Positions 25,641 through 33,500 of a DNA stretch of 64,000 nucleotides are shown here, in pieces. Source of the stretch: an uncultured Bacteroidales bacterium (GTDB lineage Bacteria > Bacteroidota > Bacteroidia > Bacteroidales > F082); contig CAMVCZ010000003.1 of NCBI GenBank assembly GCA_947166105.1, positions 62,001 to 126,000 on the forward strand. The letters are read 5' to 3'. The stretch's first letter is position 1. Each line of letters starts with the position of its first letter. Position numbers and translations under genes: made by a program. The notes beneath the pieces are model-generated. The model searched no databases. It saw only the letters and a program-made list of their open reading frames with translations, and was not told the origin of the DNA.

Positions 25641-28600
25641 TCACTCCCCGTAATATGCAGTAAGATACTCCATCATACGGTCGGAAATCGTTTGGCTGAT
25701 TTCGGAGCGGTCGTATTTCTTGGCCACGTCGCCGAAGTGCCTCAGCAGGCTCATGCCTTCGTCAATCTCCTCCTCGAAATATTTCCTGAACTTGGGCTTC
25801 ATGTTGCCGTAGTACCTCACCTTGTCGCAATAGTTGGCGACGAGGGTGTTGAGGTAGGCGTCGCCCTTTTCGGTGGCGCCGCAGATGTAGTACATCTCCG
25901 GGAACTGGTAGGTGTGGATTTCGGCGGGGAACTTCTCGTTGGGGAAGAACTCTTGGAACTTGTCCATCACGATAACAGCAGAGTCGAATTGGCCGTGGTT
26001 GACCAAGGCTTGCGCCAAGCGCGAGTAGGCCAACTGGGCGTAGCTATGGTTGCGCACGCTCTCGCGGTCGGGCACCACGCCTTCTTGGTTCATGTTGCCC
26101 CAGTTGGTGATGCCTTCGTTGGCTTTGGTGACCAACAGGTCATAGCTGCCGTCGCGATACACGCCGCCATAGCGTTTGAGGTAGTCTTCGGCCTCAACAG
26201 GGATGAAACGGTAGGCCAAGCCTTCCATGTGCAGGTACCTGTCGATGCCTAAAACCTTCGCCATGTCGCTGAACGAGGTGAAATACACAGGGCGTTCCCA
26301 GTTGTTGGTGGCCATGAAGTCTAAGAGCATGAGGCTCGATTTCCAAAGGTTGTTGTCCTTGATTTCCCAAGTGATTTCGTCGACGATGCGGTCTTGCATA
26401 CTCTCGGGTACGATGCCGTTGCGGATGCAGGCTTCCTTGTCGACGGTGAGTTTCACGTTGCGGCAAGGCACGTAATTGTAGGAGCCGCCCACGTAGCGTT
26501 TCACGGCCTTGGGGTTGTGGATGAAATCGATGACTTGCTTCAACTCCACCGTCTTGCCCTTGAAGTATTCTTCCTCCTCCACTGGAACCTGCTCGTTCAC
26601 GCCGTTGTCGTATTCCTTCGGGGTCAAGGTGAGCGGAAGCCGCTCCGATTCATACACCTTGCGGCCCATTTGGTGGACATACCAATAGCCGCCCGAAAGC
26701 ATGTAGTTGCACACGCGCACGTCGGTGCGGAAGCCTTCCACCTCCTGCACATACCACAAGGGGAAGGTATCGTTGTCGCCACGGGTGAAGATGACCGCGT
26801 TGGGTGGCAGTTGGGCTAAGTAGTTCTTCGCCCAGTCGCGGGCCGAGGTCTTGCCTGAGCGGTTGTGTTCCTCCCAACCGTTGCTGGCCAACACGCAAGG
26901 CACGGCCAAGAAGCAGGCCAACCCAACAGCCACGGTGGTTACCATGCTGTTTTTCTTGGTCAACTTGCCGATCAAGTCGATGAGGGCAATCACGCCGAAG
27001 CCAATCCAGATGGCGAAGGCGTAGAACGAGCCAGCGTAACTGTAGTCGCGCTCGCGGGGCTGCTGTGGGGTTTGGTTGAGGTAGATGACGATGGCCAAGC
27101 CGGTCATGAAGAAGAGCAGGAAGATGATCCAACTTTGCTTCAGGTCGTTCTTGAGCAGCCAGAAGAGGCCAATCAAACCGAGGATGAGGGGCAGGAAATA
27201 ATAGGTCGTGCGGCCCGGGTTATGCAGGCAGGCCGGGATGTTGTCTTGGTCGCCGAGGCGGGCATTGTCGATGGCACTGATGCCACTGAGCCAGTTGCCG
27301 TGGGTCAGTTCGCCTTGGCTTTCGATGTCGTTTTGGCGGCCAACGAAGTTCCACATAAAGTAGCGCCAATACATCCAATTGCATTGGTAGTCGATGAAGA
27401 ACCTCAGATTTTGCCCGAAGGTGGGCTTGGTGATGGTGAGCACTTCGCCTCGATAGTTCCTGACGCGCACCGGTGTGCCCATGATGGCGCCGTTCTCGTT
27501 CTTGCGGTAGTTCTCATAGAAGGCTTGCTTGTCCCTGTTCCACATGCGCGGGAAGAAGGTCTTCATCTCGGCGGGATAGTCGGGCTTGCTGCGCAGGTTT
27601 TCGTCGGTGACGATGTAGCGGCCTTTCTCCTTGTCTTTCACATAGGTAGGCGTGCCTTCAACGAAATCGGAGATGGGGGCGTTGTAATAAGGGCCGTAAA
27701 GCAAAGGCCAACTGCCGTATTGGTCACGGTTGATGTAGGCCAACATCGAAAGGGCTTCCTTCGGCTCGTTCTCGTTGATGGGCGTGTTGGTGTTGGCCCT
27801 GATAATCAGCATGAAGAACGACGAATAGCCGATGAGGATGAACATCAGGGAGATGATGGCGGTGTTCCAAATCACCTTGCCTCGCTTGGCGGTGAACCAC
27901 AAACCCCAAATGATGAGTGCGATGACGACGGCAAAGTAAACGATACTGCCAAGGTTGAACGGGGCTCCCAGTGTGTTCACGAAGAACAACTCCGTCTTGC
28001 CCGCCATGTTGATGACCTGCGGCACGAGGAACATGTTGAGGAACCACAAAAGCGCCACCGAAACCACACCAGCCAACACGAAGCCCCAGAACGAGGTCTT
28101 TTGCCACTTCTTGAAATAGACCACATACACGAAAGCGGGCACACACAGCAAGTTAAGCAGGTGGACGCCGATGCTGAGTCCGATGAGGAACGCGATGAGG
28201 ATAATCCATCGGGTGCTCTTCGGGTCGTCGGAAACCTGTTCCCACTTCAGGATGGCCCAGAAGGTGACGGCGGTGAAAAACGACGACATGGCATAGACCT
28301 CGCCCTCCACGGCATTGAACCAGAACGACTCGGTGAAGGTGTAGGCCACCGCGCCTACAAAGCCAGCCAAAAGCACACCTATTTTATTTACCCACGGCGC
28401 ATCTTCGCCTTCTTTCATCCACACTTTTCGAGCCATCATCGTGATGGTCCAGAAAAGGAAGACAATGGTGAGGCCGCTGCAAATGGCCGACATCACATTG
28501 ACCATCATGGCCACTTTGGTGACATCGCCGCCCGCGAAGAGCGAGAAGAAACGCCCAATCATCTGGAACAATGGCGCTCCGGGCGGGTGTCCCACTTGCA

Positions 28601-28733
28601 GTTTGTAAGCCGTTGAAATGTACTCGCCACAGTCCCACCAGCTCACGGTAGGCTCAAGGGTGAGAAAATACACGATGGTGGCGATAATGCCTGCCAACCA
28701 TCCTGTAATCGTGTTTAACCTTTTGAAAGTCAT
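25641..28733 (-). CDS. DUF2723 family membrane protein (GT-C-like)
   Basis: A 1030-residue inner-membrane protein. The first half has about a dozen hydrophobic helices and begins with the family signature (RLNTITGWLAG, then LTLEPTVSWWDCGEYI and VGHPPGAPLFQMIGR), which resembles the Asp-containing first loop of protein O-mannosyltransferases. The C-terminal half is soluble, with helical repeats. DUF2723 proteins are widespread in Bacteroidota and are thought to be GT-C glycosyltransferases acting on protein or lipid acceptors; the substrate is not known from sequence. It lies 54 bp after the DUF799 lipoprotein gene and may be its transcriptional partner. Confidence 0.9.
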   Translation of the reverse strand: MTFKRLNTITGWLAGIIATIVYFLTLEPTVSWWDCGEYISTAYKLQVGHPPGAPLFQMIGRFFSLFAGGDVTKVAMMVNVMSAICSGLTIVFLFWTITMMARKVWMKEGEDAPWVNKIGVLLAGFVGAVAYTFTESFWFNAVEGEVYAMSSFFTAVTFWAILKWEQVSDDPKSTRWIILIAFLIGLSIGVHLLNLLCVPAFVYVVYFKKWQKTSFWGFVLAGVVSVALLWFLNMFLVPQVINMAGKTELFFVNTLGAPFNLGSIVYFAVVIALIIWGLWFTAKRGKVIWNTAIISLMFILIGYSSFFMLIIRANTNTPINENEPKEALSMLAYINRDQYGSWPLLYGPYYNAPISDFVEGTPTYVKDKEKGRYIVTDENLRSKPDYPAEMKTFFPRMWNRDKQAFYENYRKNENGAIMGTPVRVRNYRGEVLTITKPTFGQNLRFFIDYQCNWMYWRYFMWNFVGRQNDIESQGELTHGNWLSGISAIDNARLGDQDNIPACLHNPGRTTYYFLPLILGLIGLFWLLKNDLKQSWIIFLLFFMTGLAIVIYLNQTPQQPRERDYSYAGSFYAFAIWIGFGVIALIDLIGKLTKKNSMVTTVAVGLACFLAVPCVLASNGWEEHNRSGKTSARDWAKNYLAQLPPNAVIFTRGDNDTFPLWYVQEVEGFRTDVRVCNYMLSGGYWYVHQMGRKVYESERLPLTLTPKEYDNGVNEQVPVEEEEYFKGKTVELKQVIDFIHNPKAVKRYVGGSYNYVPCRNVKLTVDKEACIRNGIVPESMQDRIVDEITWEIKDNNLWKSSLMLLDFMATNNWERPVYFTSFSDMAKVLGIDRYLHMEGLAYRFIPVEAEDYLKRYGGVYRDGSYDLLVTKANEGITNWGNMNQEGVVPDRESVRNHSYAQLAYSRLAQALVNHGQFDSAVIVMDKFQEFFPNEKFPAEIHTYQFPEMYYICGATEKGDAYLNTLVANYCDKVRYYGNMKPKFRKYFEEEIDEGMSLLRHFGDVAKKYDRSEISQTISDRMMEYLTAYYGE

Positions 28734-28787
28734 AATGATATAAAAGTGTTTTGTTGATTTTTGAATCGTTTTCTGCCTTTGCCAAAA

Positions 28788-29471
28788 TCATTTTTTGACG
28801 TTGGTCGAGATGTCCTTTTCTCTTGCGGGTGTCTCTTGGTCTTGCAAGTGCTCGGCCCTGTATTTGCCTTGGGGCACGTCCTCAAAGACGAACTGGTTGC
28901 ACATTCGGGCGGCAATGATGTGGTCGGTCAAGGCCGTGTTGATGGCCGAAACAGCAACGTTGGCCAACACTCCAGCAAGGCCTCCACCATAATAGTTGTT
29001 GTCATTCAGGTCGAGGTAAAGGTTGCAGGTGCGGTCAAACAGCACTTCGTTGGTGCGCGTCGATTTTATGATGAACTTCAGTTTGGTCTGGATGCCAAAA
29101 CCGACCTTCTTCCACTCGTCGATGACGGAGAAGATGACGGCATCGGCACCAAACACCCTGCCGAACATGCCCACGCTCTGGTCGAAGAAGTTCTCGGCAT
29201 CGTAGGCACTCTCGGCCTTGAAGATTTCCATGGCCAAGTGGGGCGAAATCACATAATAGCCAGCTTCGGCCAAAGGCAGGCTTATCGAAGTGTAAAGCAA
29301 CTCCTTGGCTTCCACGTTGTTGGAGTTGTTGATGGGCGGCATGACCAACAAGGTCACGGGCTTCTCTTCGTACATCTTGGGATACAGTTCGCCTCGTGTG
29401 TGTTTCATTGTGTTGCACGATGCAAAGCACAACGAGCAGGCCGCAATCAGTATGATGAATAGTTTTTTCAT
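28788..29471 (-). CDS. DUF799 (GNA1162-like) lipoprotein
   Basis: A 227-residue lipoprotein with signal and lipobox (LCFASC). The body has LLVMPPINNSNNVEAKE, the typical DUF799 start, and FGADAVIFSVIDEWKKVG, both characteristic of the GNA1162 family whose structure resembles TolB-N/anticodon-like folds and is linked to outer-membrane assembly or transport. It is the last gene of a four-lipoprotein-type operon headed by a CsgG homologue, three bases after the DUF4810 stop. Confidence 0.85.
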   Translation of the reverse strand: MKKLFIILIAACSLCFASCNTMKHTRGELYPKMYEEKPVTLLVMPPINNSNNVEAKELLYTSISLPLAEAGYYVISPHLAMEIFKAESAYDAENFFDQSVGMFGRVFGADAVIFSVIDEWKKVGFGIQTKLKFIIKSTRTNEVLFDRTCNLYLDLNDNNYYGGGLAGVLANVAVSAINTALTDHIIAARMCNQFVFEDVPQGKYRAEHLQDQETPAREKDISTNVKK

Positions 29472-29474
29472 GGC

Positions 29475-29930
29475 TTATTGTTGGCTGAATTTTTTTACAA
29501 GAGGTGTGATGAAAACCGCCGATTCAGGATAGAGTTCCATCTCCTTTTGGAACATTTCCAGGCCTCTCTCCCTGAACAAGGCGCCATAGTCGCTCAAGTT
29601 GCCGAAGGTTTCCTTTTGCTTTTTTGTGGCATTGTTGAGGAAAATCTCTGGCGTGTCGGGACTGAGCAGCAGGTAGCCATACTCGGCGCAAATGCCGGGA
29701 GGGACTATCCCTCTCGCTCCGCCCGGGTGTTTCACCATGTAGGCGTATTGGCACAGCAACGCGCACACGCTTGAAGGGCTTTGTGTGTGATAATAGTCAT
29801 ACATAAGCACTTCATAATCATACGCTTTCTCGGTGCTTTTGTAGTTTCCCCAATTGTATAGCATTGCTTTTTGGGGGCCGCACGAACTGAACAGGACGGC
29901 TAAAAAGGCAACAGCGAGGAGTTTCTTCAT
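29475..29930 (-). CDS. DUF4810 lipoprotein
   Basis: A 151-residue lipoprotein (signal with FSSCG). Visible features: LYNWGNYKSTEKAYDYE near the start and GIVPPGICAEYGYLLL, both typical of DUF4810. It is known to travel with CsgG and DUF799 genes. Its ATG overlaps the stop of the preceding 115-aa gene by four bases. Confidence 0.83.
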   Translation of the reverse strand: MKKLLAVAFLAVLFSSCGPQKAMLYNWGNYKSTEKAYDYEVLMYDYYHTQSPSSVCALLCQYAYMVKHPGGARGIVPPGICAEYGYLLLSPDTPEIFLNNATKKQKETFGNLSDYGALFRERGLEMFQKEMELYPESAVFITPLVKKFSQQ

Positions 29931-30274
29931 AACTCGATGATTTTGGTGTCGCCGGTCGAGAGCATCACCTCTTTTGAATAGACGGTTTGACCGTTGCGGG
30001 TCACTTCCACTTTGTGACGGCCAGGCGTGGTCACGATGGACTGCTTGGCGGTCTGCTTGATGTTGCGGCGGGTCTTGTGGGCGATGTCTTTCACGGTGGA
30101 AGTGGTGTATTGTTGCCCGTCGATGGTGACATCAATATCGTAGGCACTTGAGGCCGAGAAGCATACGGCGGCCTTGTCTTCAATGCCCGAAGTGACTGAA
30201 TAATTGCCTACGCCACATGAGTTGAATAAAGTGGCAACAAAAAGGCAAAGGGTGGCAATAATGATTTTTTTCAT
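29927..30274 (-). CDS. small lipoprotein, unknown family
   Basis: A 115-residue lipoprotein with signal and lipobox (LFNSCG). The mature part reads as one small beta domain: VTIDGQQYTT, then PGRHKVEVTRNGQTVYSKEV, a pattern seen in PEGA-like domains that present a loop on the cell envelope. It lies between the CsgG and DUF4810 genes (3 bp and an ATGA overlap), a position not present in the Neisseria version of this cluster as I know it. Function unknown; I suspect a surface or periplasmic accessory. Confidence 0.7.
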   Translation of the reverse strand: MKKIIIATLCLFVATLFNSCGVGNYSVTSGIEDKAAVCFSASSAYDIDVTIDGQQYTTSTVKDIAHKTRRNIKQTAKQSIVTTPGRHKVEVTRNGQTVYSKEVMLSTGDTKIIEL

Positions 30275-30277
30275 GGC

Positions 30278-31156
30278 TTATTCCTCCATTAAGTAATAAA
30301 GTTCAAGGTGGTCAATGTCGATGGCTTCGCCTTCGTAGGTGGCAAACGAAATCTCGGTTTCGGGCGTGTCGCCGTAGTTGGAGTTCACTGTGATTTGGCC
30401 CATTCTCTTGCCAGGAAGTTCAACGGTGGCACCCGTCTGCGGGTTGTTCACCATCTTGCCTTTTTTGAATAAACCGAACTTGCTGCCGGGGGTGATGCCT
30501 TGCGTTGCGCCGCCCGAAATGACGTAGTTGCCGTCGTCCACAGTCAGCACATAGCCGCGCCACGGCTTGTCCATGCACTTGTTGATGATGTTTTCCACCA
30601 ATTGAGTGAGGGCAGCCGAGATGGCCTTGTCGCTCAGTGTGGCATCGAAACCGGCGGTGCCGCCAATGCCCAAAGTGGTCTTCGACGAGGTTTCGGCTTG
30701 GCCTTTGGCTTCGTCGGAATAGATGATGAGGCCCGTAGCGGCGTCAACGAGGCGCACGTTCACAGCGGCCTCAACGGTTTGGGTCTTCGTGGTGCTGAAA
30801 ATCCTCTCGTCGCCTTCGGTCTTGCGCCCGAATTGCGTGATGGAGCCGAGGATGATGTAGTCGGCACCGATTTTCTTCATGTCAGAGCCTGATTCCTTCA
30901 CGAGCACGTCAAGGTCGTCGCGCTCAAGTAGGATGAACTTGCCGCTGGCAGCCAACTTCGACGAAAGGATGTCCATGGCTTGCTTGCGCATGGGGTCGTT
31001 CTCACGGTCGTAGAAGATACCTTTGCCGTATTGGGTTTCGTTGGAGAAACGGCCAATGGCCACTTTCCGTTTCAGCGTCTTGCCCTCTTGGGCACTCGCG
31101 GTGGTGCCAAAAATGGCCAACAGCGCGAGGATTGCGATTAATTTGATGTTTTTCAT
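30278..31156 (-). CDS. CsgG/HfaB family outer-membrane protein
   Basis: A 292-residue secreted protein starting at ATG 31156 with signal MKNIKLIAILALLAIFG. It has the CsgG pattern: KVAIGRFSNETQYGKG, LAASGKFILLERDDLDVL, GADYIILGSITQFGRK and a long C-terminal part ending in a beta-rich segment. CsgG family proteins make outer-membrane channels; no curli-type subunit gene is nearby, so the cargo here is unknown. No lipobox Cys is seen, unlike E. coli CsgG. It heads the operon CsgG, 115-aa lipoprotein, DUF4810, DUF799. TATCTTTG on the minus strand (31210-31217) is a promoter candidate 54 bp upstream. Confidence 0.88.
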   Translation of the reverse strand: MKNIKLIAILALLAIFGTTASAQEGKTLKRKVAIGRFSNETQYGKGIFYDRENDPMRKQAMDILSSKLAASGKFILLERDDLDVLVKESGSDMKKIGADYIILGSITQFGRKTEGDERIFSTTKTQTVEAAVNVRLVDAATGLIIYSDEAKGQAETSSKTTLGIGGTAGFDATLSDKAISAALTQLVENIINKCMDKPWRGYVLTVDDGNYVISGGATQGITPGSKFGLFKKGKMVNNPQTGATVELPGKRMGQITVNSNYGDTPETEISFATYEGEAIDIDHLELYYLMEE

Positions 31157-31320
31157 CTGTTTTTGAATTATTTGATAATGATTGTTGTTTGATGTTTTGT
31201 TCAAATCGGCAAAGATAGCCATTTTTGCGTTACGCAGCCCTCAAAAATGCGCAAAACCTGTCGAAAAACCTGTCTGAAATCGGAAAATGGAAAATTTTCG
31301 AAAAAAATCGAAAAAAATGC

Positions 31321-31350
31321 TTGCGCGTAACGAAATTAGTTGTACTTTTG
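31321..31350 (+). promoter_or_regulatory. promoter of tRNA-Gln (TTG-N19-TACTTTTG)
   Basis: TTG at 31321 and TACTTTTG at 31343-31350, spacing 19, place the transcription start about 15-20 bases before the tRNA. A strong match to consensus. Confidence 0.75.
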
Positions 31351-31373
31351 CAGCCGCATTCGGAAACGAATGA

Positions 31374-31444
31374 TGTCGAGTGGTGTAATGGCAGCACTGC
31401 AGATTTTGGTTCTGCCTGTCAAGGTTCGAATCCTTGCTCGACAA
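31374..31444 (+). tRNA. tRNA-Gln (anticodon TTG)
   Basis: The acceptor stem pairs TGTCGAG with CTCGACA; the anticodon stem is GCAGA/TCTGC around loop TTTTGGT, giving anticodon TTG; the T arm contains GGTTCGAATCC. CCA is not encoded. The 71-nt length and short variable loop are normal. Confidence 0.95.
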
Positions 31445-31457
31445 CTTGAGGTGGAAG

Positions 31458-31493
31458 AAAGACCTGCTACTTTGAGTAACAGGTCTTTTTGTT
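31458..31493 (+). terminator. terminator after tRNA-Gln
   Basis: AAAGACCTG pairs perfectly with CAGGTCTTT across a loop and runs into a T tract (TTTTTG). Confidence 0.85.
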
Positions 31494-31525
31494 TGAAGTA
31501 TTGAAATGAATGGTTTGAATCCCTC

Positions 31526-31633
31526 GCCCTGCGGGCACTTCCTTTGAAAAAGGGAAGCGCAAAGCGACGCGGAAACGAAGCCCTGAAAGGGCGACCCAAA
31601 AACAACCCGATGTGAGCGTTGCGAAACTTCGGG
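31526..31633 (+). promoter_or_regulatory. hairpin-rich leader upstream of rimP
   Basis: Four short stem-loops follow each other: GCCC/GGGC (31526-31536), CTTCC/GGAAG (31538-31557), GCCC/GGGC (31580-31592) and CCCGA/TCGGG (31606-31633). They lie between the tRNA terminator and the rimP ATG. The third is shared with a dispersed repeat (GCCCTGAA-GGGCGACCC). A regulatory role is not proven. Confidence 0.4.
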
Positions 31634-31658
31634 CAGAAAGAAATAAAACATAATAATA

Positions 31659-32114
31659 ATGATTACAAAAGAACAAGTGGCACCCCTCTGCGAAGAAGCC
31701 TTAGCCGACACCGACCGCTTCCTGGTGGAAGTGAAGGTGAAGCCGAACAATGTGATTGAAGTCTACATCGACTCCGACACGGCCGTCAACATCGACCATT
31801 GCGCCGAATTGAGCCGCTACGTCAACGAAAAACTCGACCGCGACGTGGAGGATTATGAACTGAGCGTGCTGTCGTGGGGGCTTTCGGGTGCCTTGAAGAT
31901 GGACCGCCAGTTGAGGAAATATGTGGGCAAGGACGTGGAAGTGAAGACCAAAGAGACTGGCAAGATGCAAGGCAAGTTGGTGAGCTTCGATGCCGAAAAG
32001 GTGGAGTTTGCCCCTGCACCCAAGAAAACCTCGAAGAAGAAACCTGCCGAGGAGCAAGCCAACCTGTTCTTCGAACGCAAGAAAACGGAAGTCAAACCGG
32101 CAATAATCTTCTAA
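31659..32114 (+). CDS. rimP: ribosome maturation factor RimP
   Basis: A 151-residue protein with the two RimP domains: N-terminal alpha/beta domain with FLVEVKVKPNNVIEVYIDSD and DHCAELSRYVNEKLDR, and the C-terminal SH3-like domain with RQLRKYVGKDVEVKTKE. It helps maturation of the 30S subunit. First gene of rimP-nusA-infB, the same order as in most bacteria; as in E. coli, a tRNA gene lies just upstream. A repeat element of 49 bp separates it from nusA. Confidence 0.93.
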   Translation: MITKEQVAPLCEEALADTDRFLVEVKVKPNNVIEVYIDSDTAVNIDHCAELSRYVNEKLDRDVEDYELSVLSWGLSGALKMDRQLRKYVGKDVEVKTKETGKMQGKLVSFDAEKVEFAPAPKKTSKKKPAEEQANLFFERKKTEVKPAIIF

Positions 32115-32163
32115 AGCCCTGAAGGGGCGACCCTAATTCAAGCAGGCGATTTCAATCCCTGCC
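32115..32163 (+). repeat. intergenic double-hairpin repeat, copy 2
   Basis: AGCCCTGAAGGGGCGACC followed by AGCAGGCGATTTCAATCCCTGCC, same layout as 23796-23843, starting one base after the rimP stop codon. Confidence 0.55.
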
Positions 32164-32197
32164 CAACAAAAGAACAATAAACAATCAACATACAAAA

Positions 32198-33457
32198 ATG
32201 GACAACTACAAATTAGTAGAAACTTTCTCAGAATTCAAGGAGTTCAAGAACATTGACCGCGAGGCCATGATGCGCATCATCGAGGATGTGTTCCGTGGCA
32301 TGTTGAACAAGAAGTTCGACACCGACACCACCGACTTCATCGACATCATCGTGAACGTCGACAAGGGCGACTTTGAAATCTACCACAACCGCACCGTGGT
32401 TGAGGACGACGAACTGACCGACCCGCTCCGCCAAATCAAATTGTCGGACGCCATCAAGATTGAGCCCGATTTTGAGGTGGGAGAAGAAGTGAATGAAGAA
32501 TTGCGCATCGAGAGTTTCGGTCGCCGCGACATTTTGGCCCTGCGCCAGAATTTGCAGACCAAAGTTTCTGAATATGAGAAGGAAAACATCTTCCAGAAGT
32601 ACAAGGAGAAGGTTGGCGAAATCGTCACTGCCGAGGTGCTTCATGCTTGGAAACGCGAAATCGTCGTTGCCGACGATGAAGGCATCGAACTGATTCTGCC
32701 CAAGTCGGAACAGATTCCCGAAGACAAATATAATAAAGGTGACACCCTCCGCGCCATCGTGAAGAGCGTGGAGAGCATCAACGGCTCGCCGGTGGTCACG
32801 CTTTCGCGCACCTCCGAAATCTTCCTGCAACGCTTGCTCGAAGCCGAGGTGCCCGAGATTTACGACGGCCTCATCACGGTCAAGAAGATTGTCCGCGAAC
32901 CCGGCCAGCGTGCCAAGATTGCCGTTGAGAGTTACGATGACCGTATCGACCCCGTCGGTGCCTGCGTCGGCATGAAGGGCACTCGTATTCACGGCATCGT
33001 CCGCGAGTTGCGCAATGAGAACATCGACGTCATCAACTGGACCACCAACCCGACGCTGCTCATCACTCGCGCCCTCAGTCCGGCCAAAATCACGAACATC
33101 GTCCTCAGCAGCGACAATACGATGGCCAACGTGTACATGGAGAACGACCAAATCAGCCTCGCCATCGGCAAGGGCGGCTACAACATCAAATTGGCCGGCA
33201 AACTGACGGGCTACGAAATCGACGTTTATCGCAACAGCGAAGCCAACAACGCCGAGGAAGACGTTGACCTGCAAGAGTTCTCCGACGAAATCGACCAGTG
33301 GGTCATCGACTCGCTCGTCCACATGGGTTGCGACACGGCCAAGGCTGTGCTGTCGTACACGCCCGAAGAGGTGGCCACCCGCGCCGACCTTGAGATTGAA
33401 ACCGTCAAGGATGTGTTCCGCATCCTGAAGGCCGAATTTGAACAAGATGCCGAATGA
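32198..33457 (+). CDS. nusA: transcription termination/antitermination factor NusA
   Basis: A 419-residue RNA-polymerase accessory protein. The N-terminal domain (1-125) has EAMMRIIEDVFRGML, then S1 (about 135-200), KH1 (about 230-300) with DPVGACVGMKGTRI and KH2 (about 305-345) with ISLAIGKGGYNIKLA. A C-terminal helical segment follows (SLVHMGCDTAKAVLSYT). The length is normal for Bacteroidota. It binds RNAP and nascent RNA and modulates pausing, termination and antitermination. Confidence 0.97.
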   Translation: MDNYKLVETFSEFKEFKNIDREAMMRIIEDVFRGMLNKKFDTDTTDFIDIIVNVDKGDFEIYHNRTVVEDDELTDPLRQIKLSDAIKIEPDFEVGEEVNEELRIESFGRRDILALRQNLQTKVSEYEKENIFQKYKEKVGEIVTAEVLHAWKREIVVADDEGIELILPKSEQIPEDKYNKGDTLRAIVKSVESINGSPVVTLSRTSEIFLQRLLEAEVPEIYDGLITVKKIVREPGQRAKIAVESYDDRIDPVGACVGMKGTRIHGIVRELRNENIDVINWTTNPTLLITRALSPAKITNIVLSSDNTMANVYMENDQISLAIGKGGYNIKLAGKLTGYEIDVYRNSEANNAEEDVDLQEFSDEIDQWVIDSLVHMGCDTAKAVLSYTPEEVATRADLEIETVKDVFRILKAEFEQDAE

Positions 33458-33500
33458 GGCAATGCAATAATCAACTAAACGAGAAACAAAGAAAGAAACT

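Noticed and set aside
26865..28616. A long open frame (583 codons) on the plus strand
   Set aside because: It is the reverse strand of the DUF2723 gene, is rich in His/Val/Glu in the pattern of antisense shadows, and has no promoter or family resemblance.
31225..31449. A small open frame across the tRNA-Gln gene
   Set aside because: It overlaps the promoter and the tRNA and has no protein-like features.
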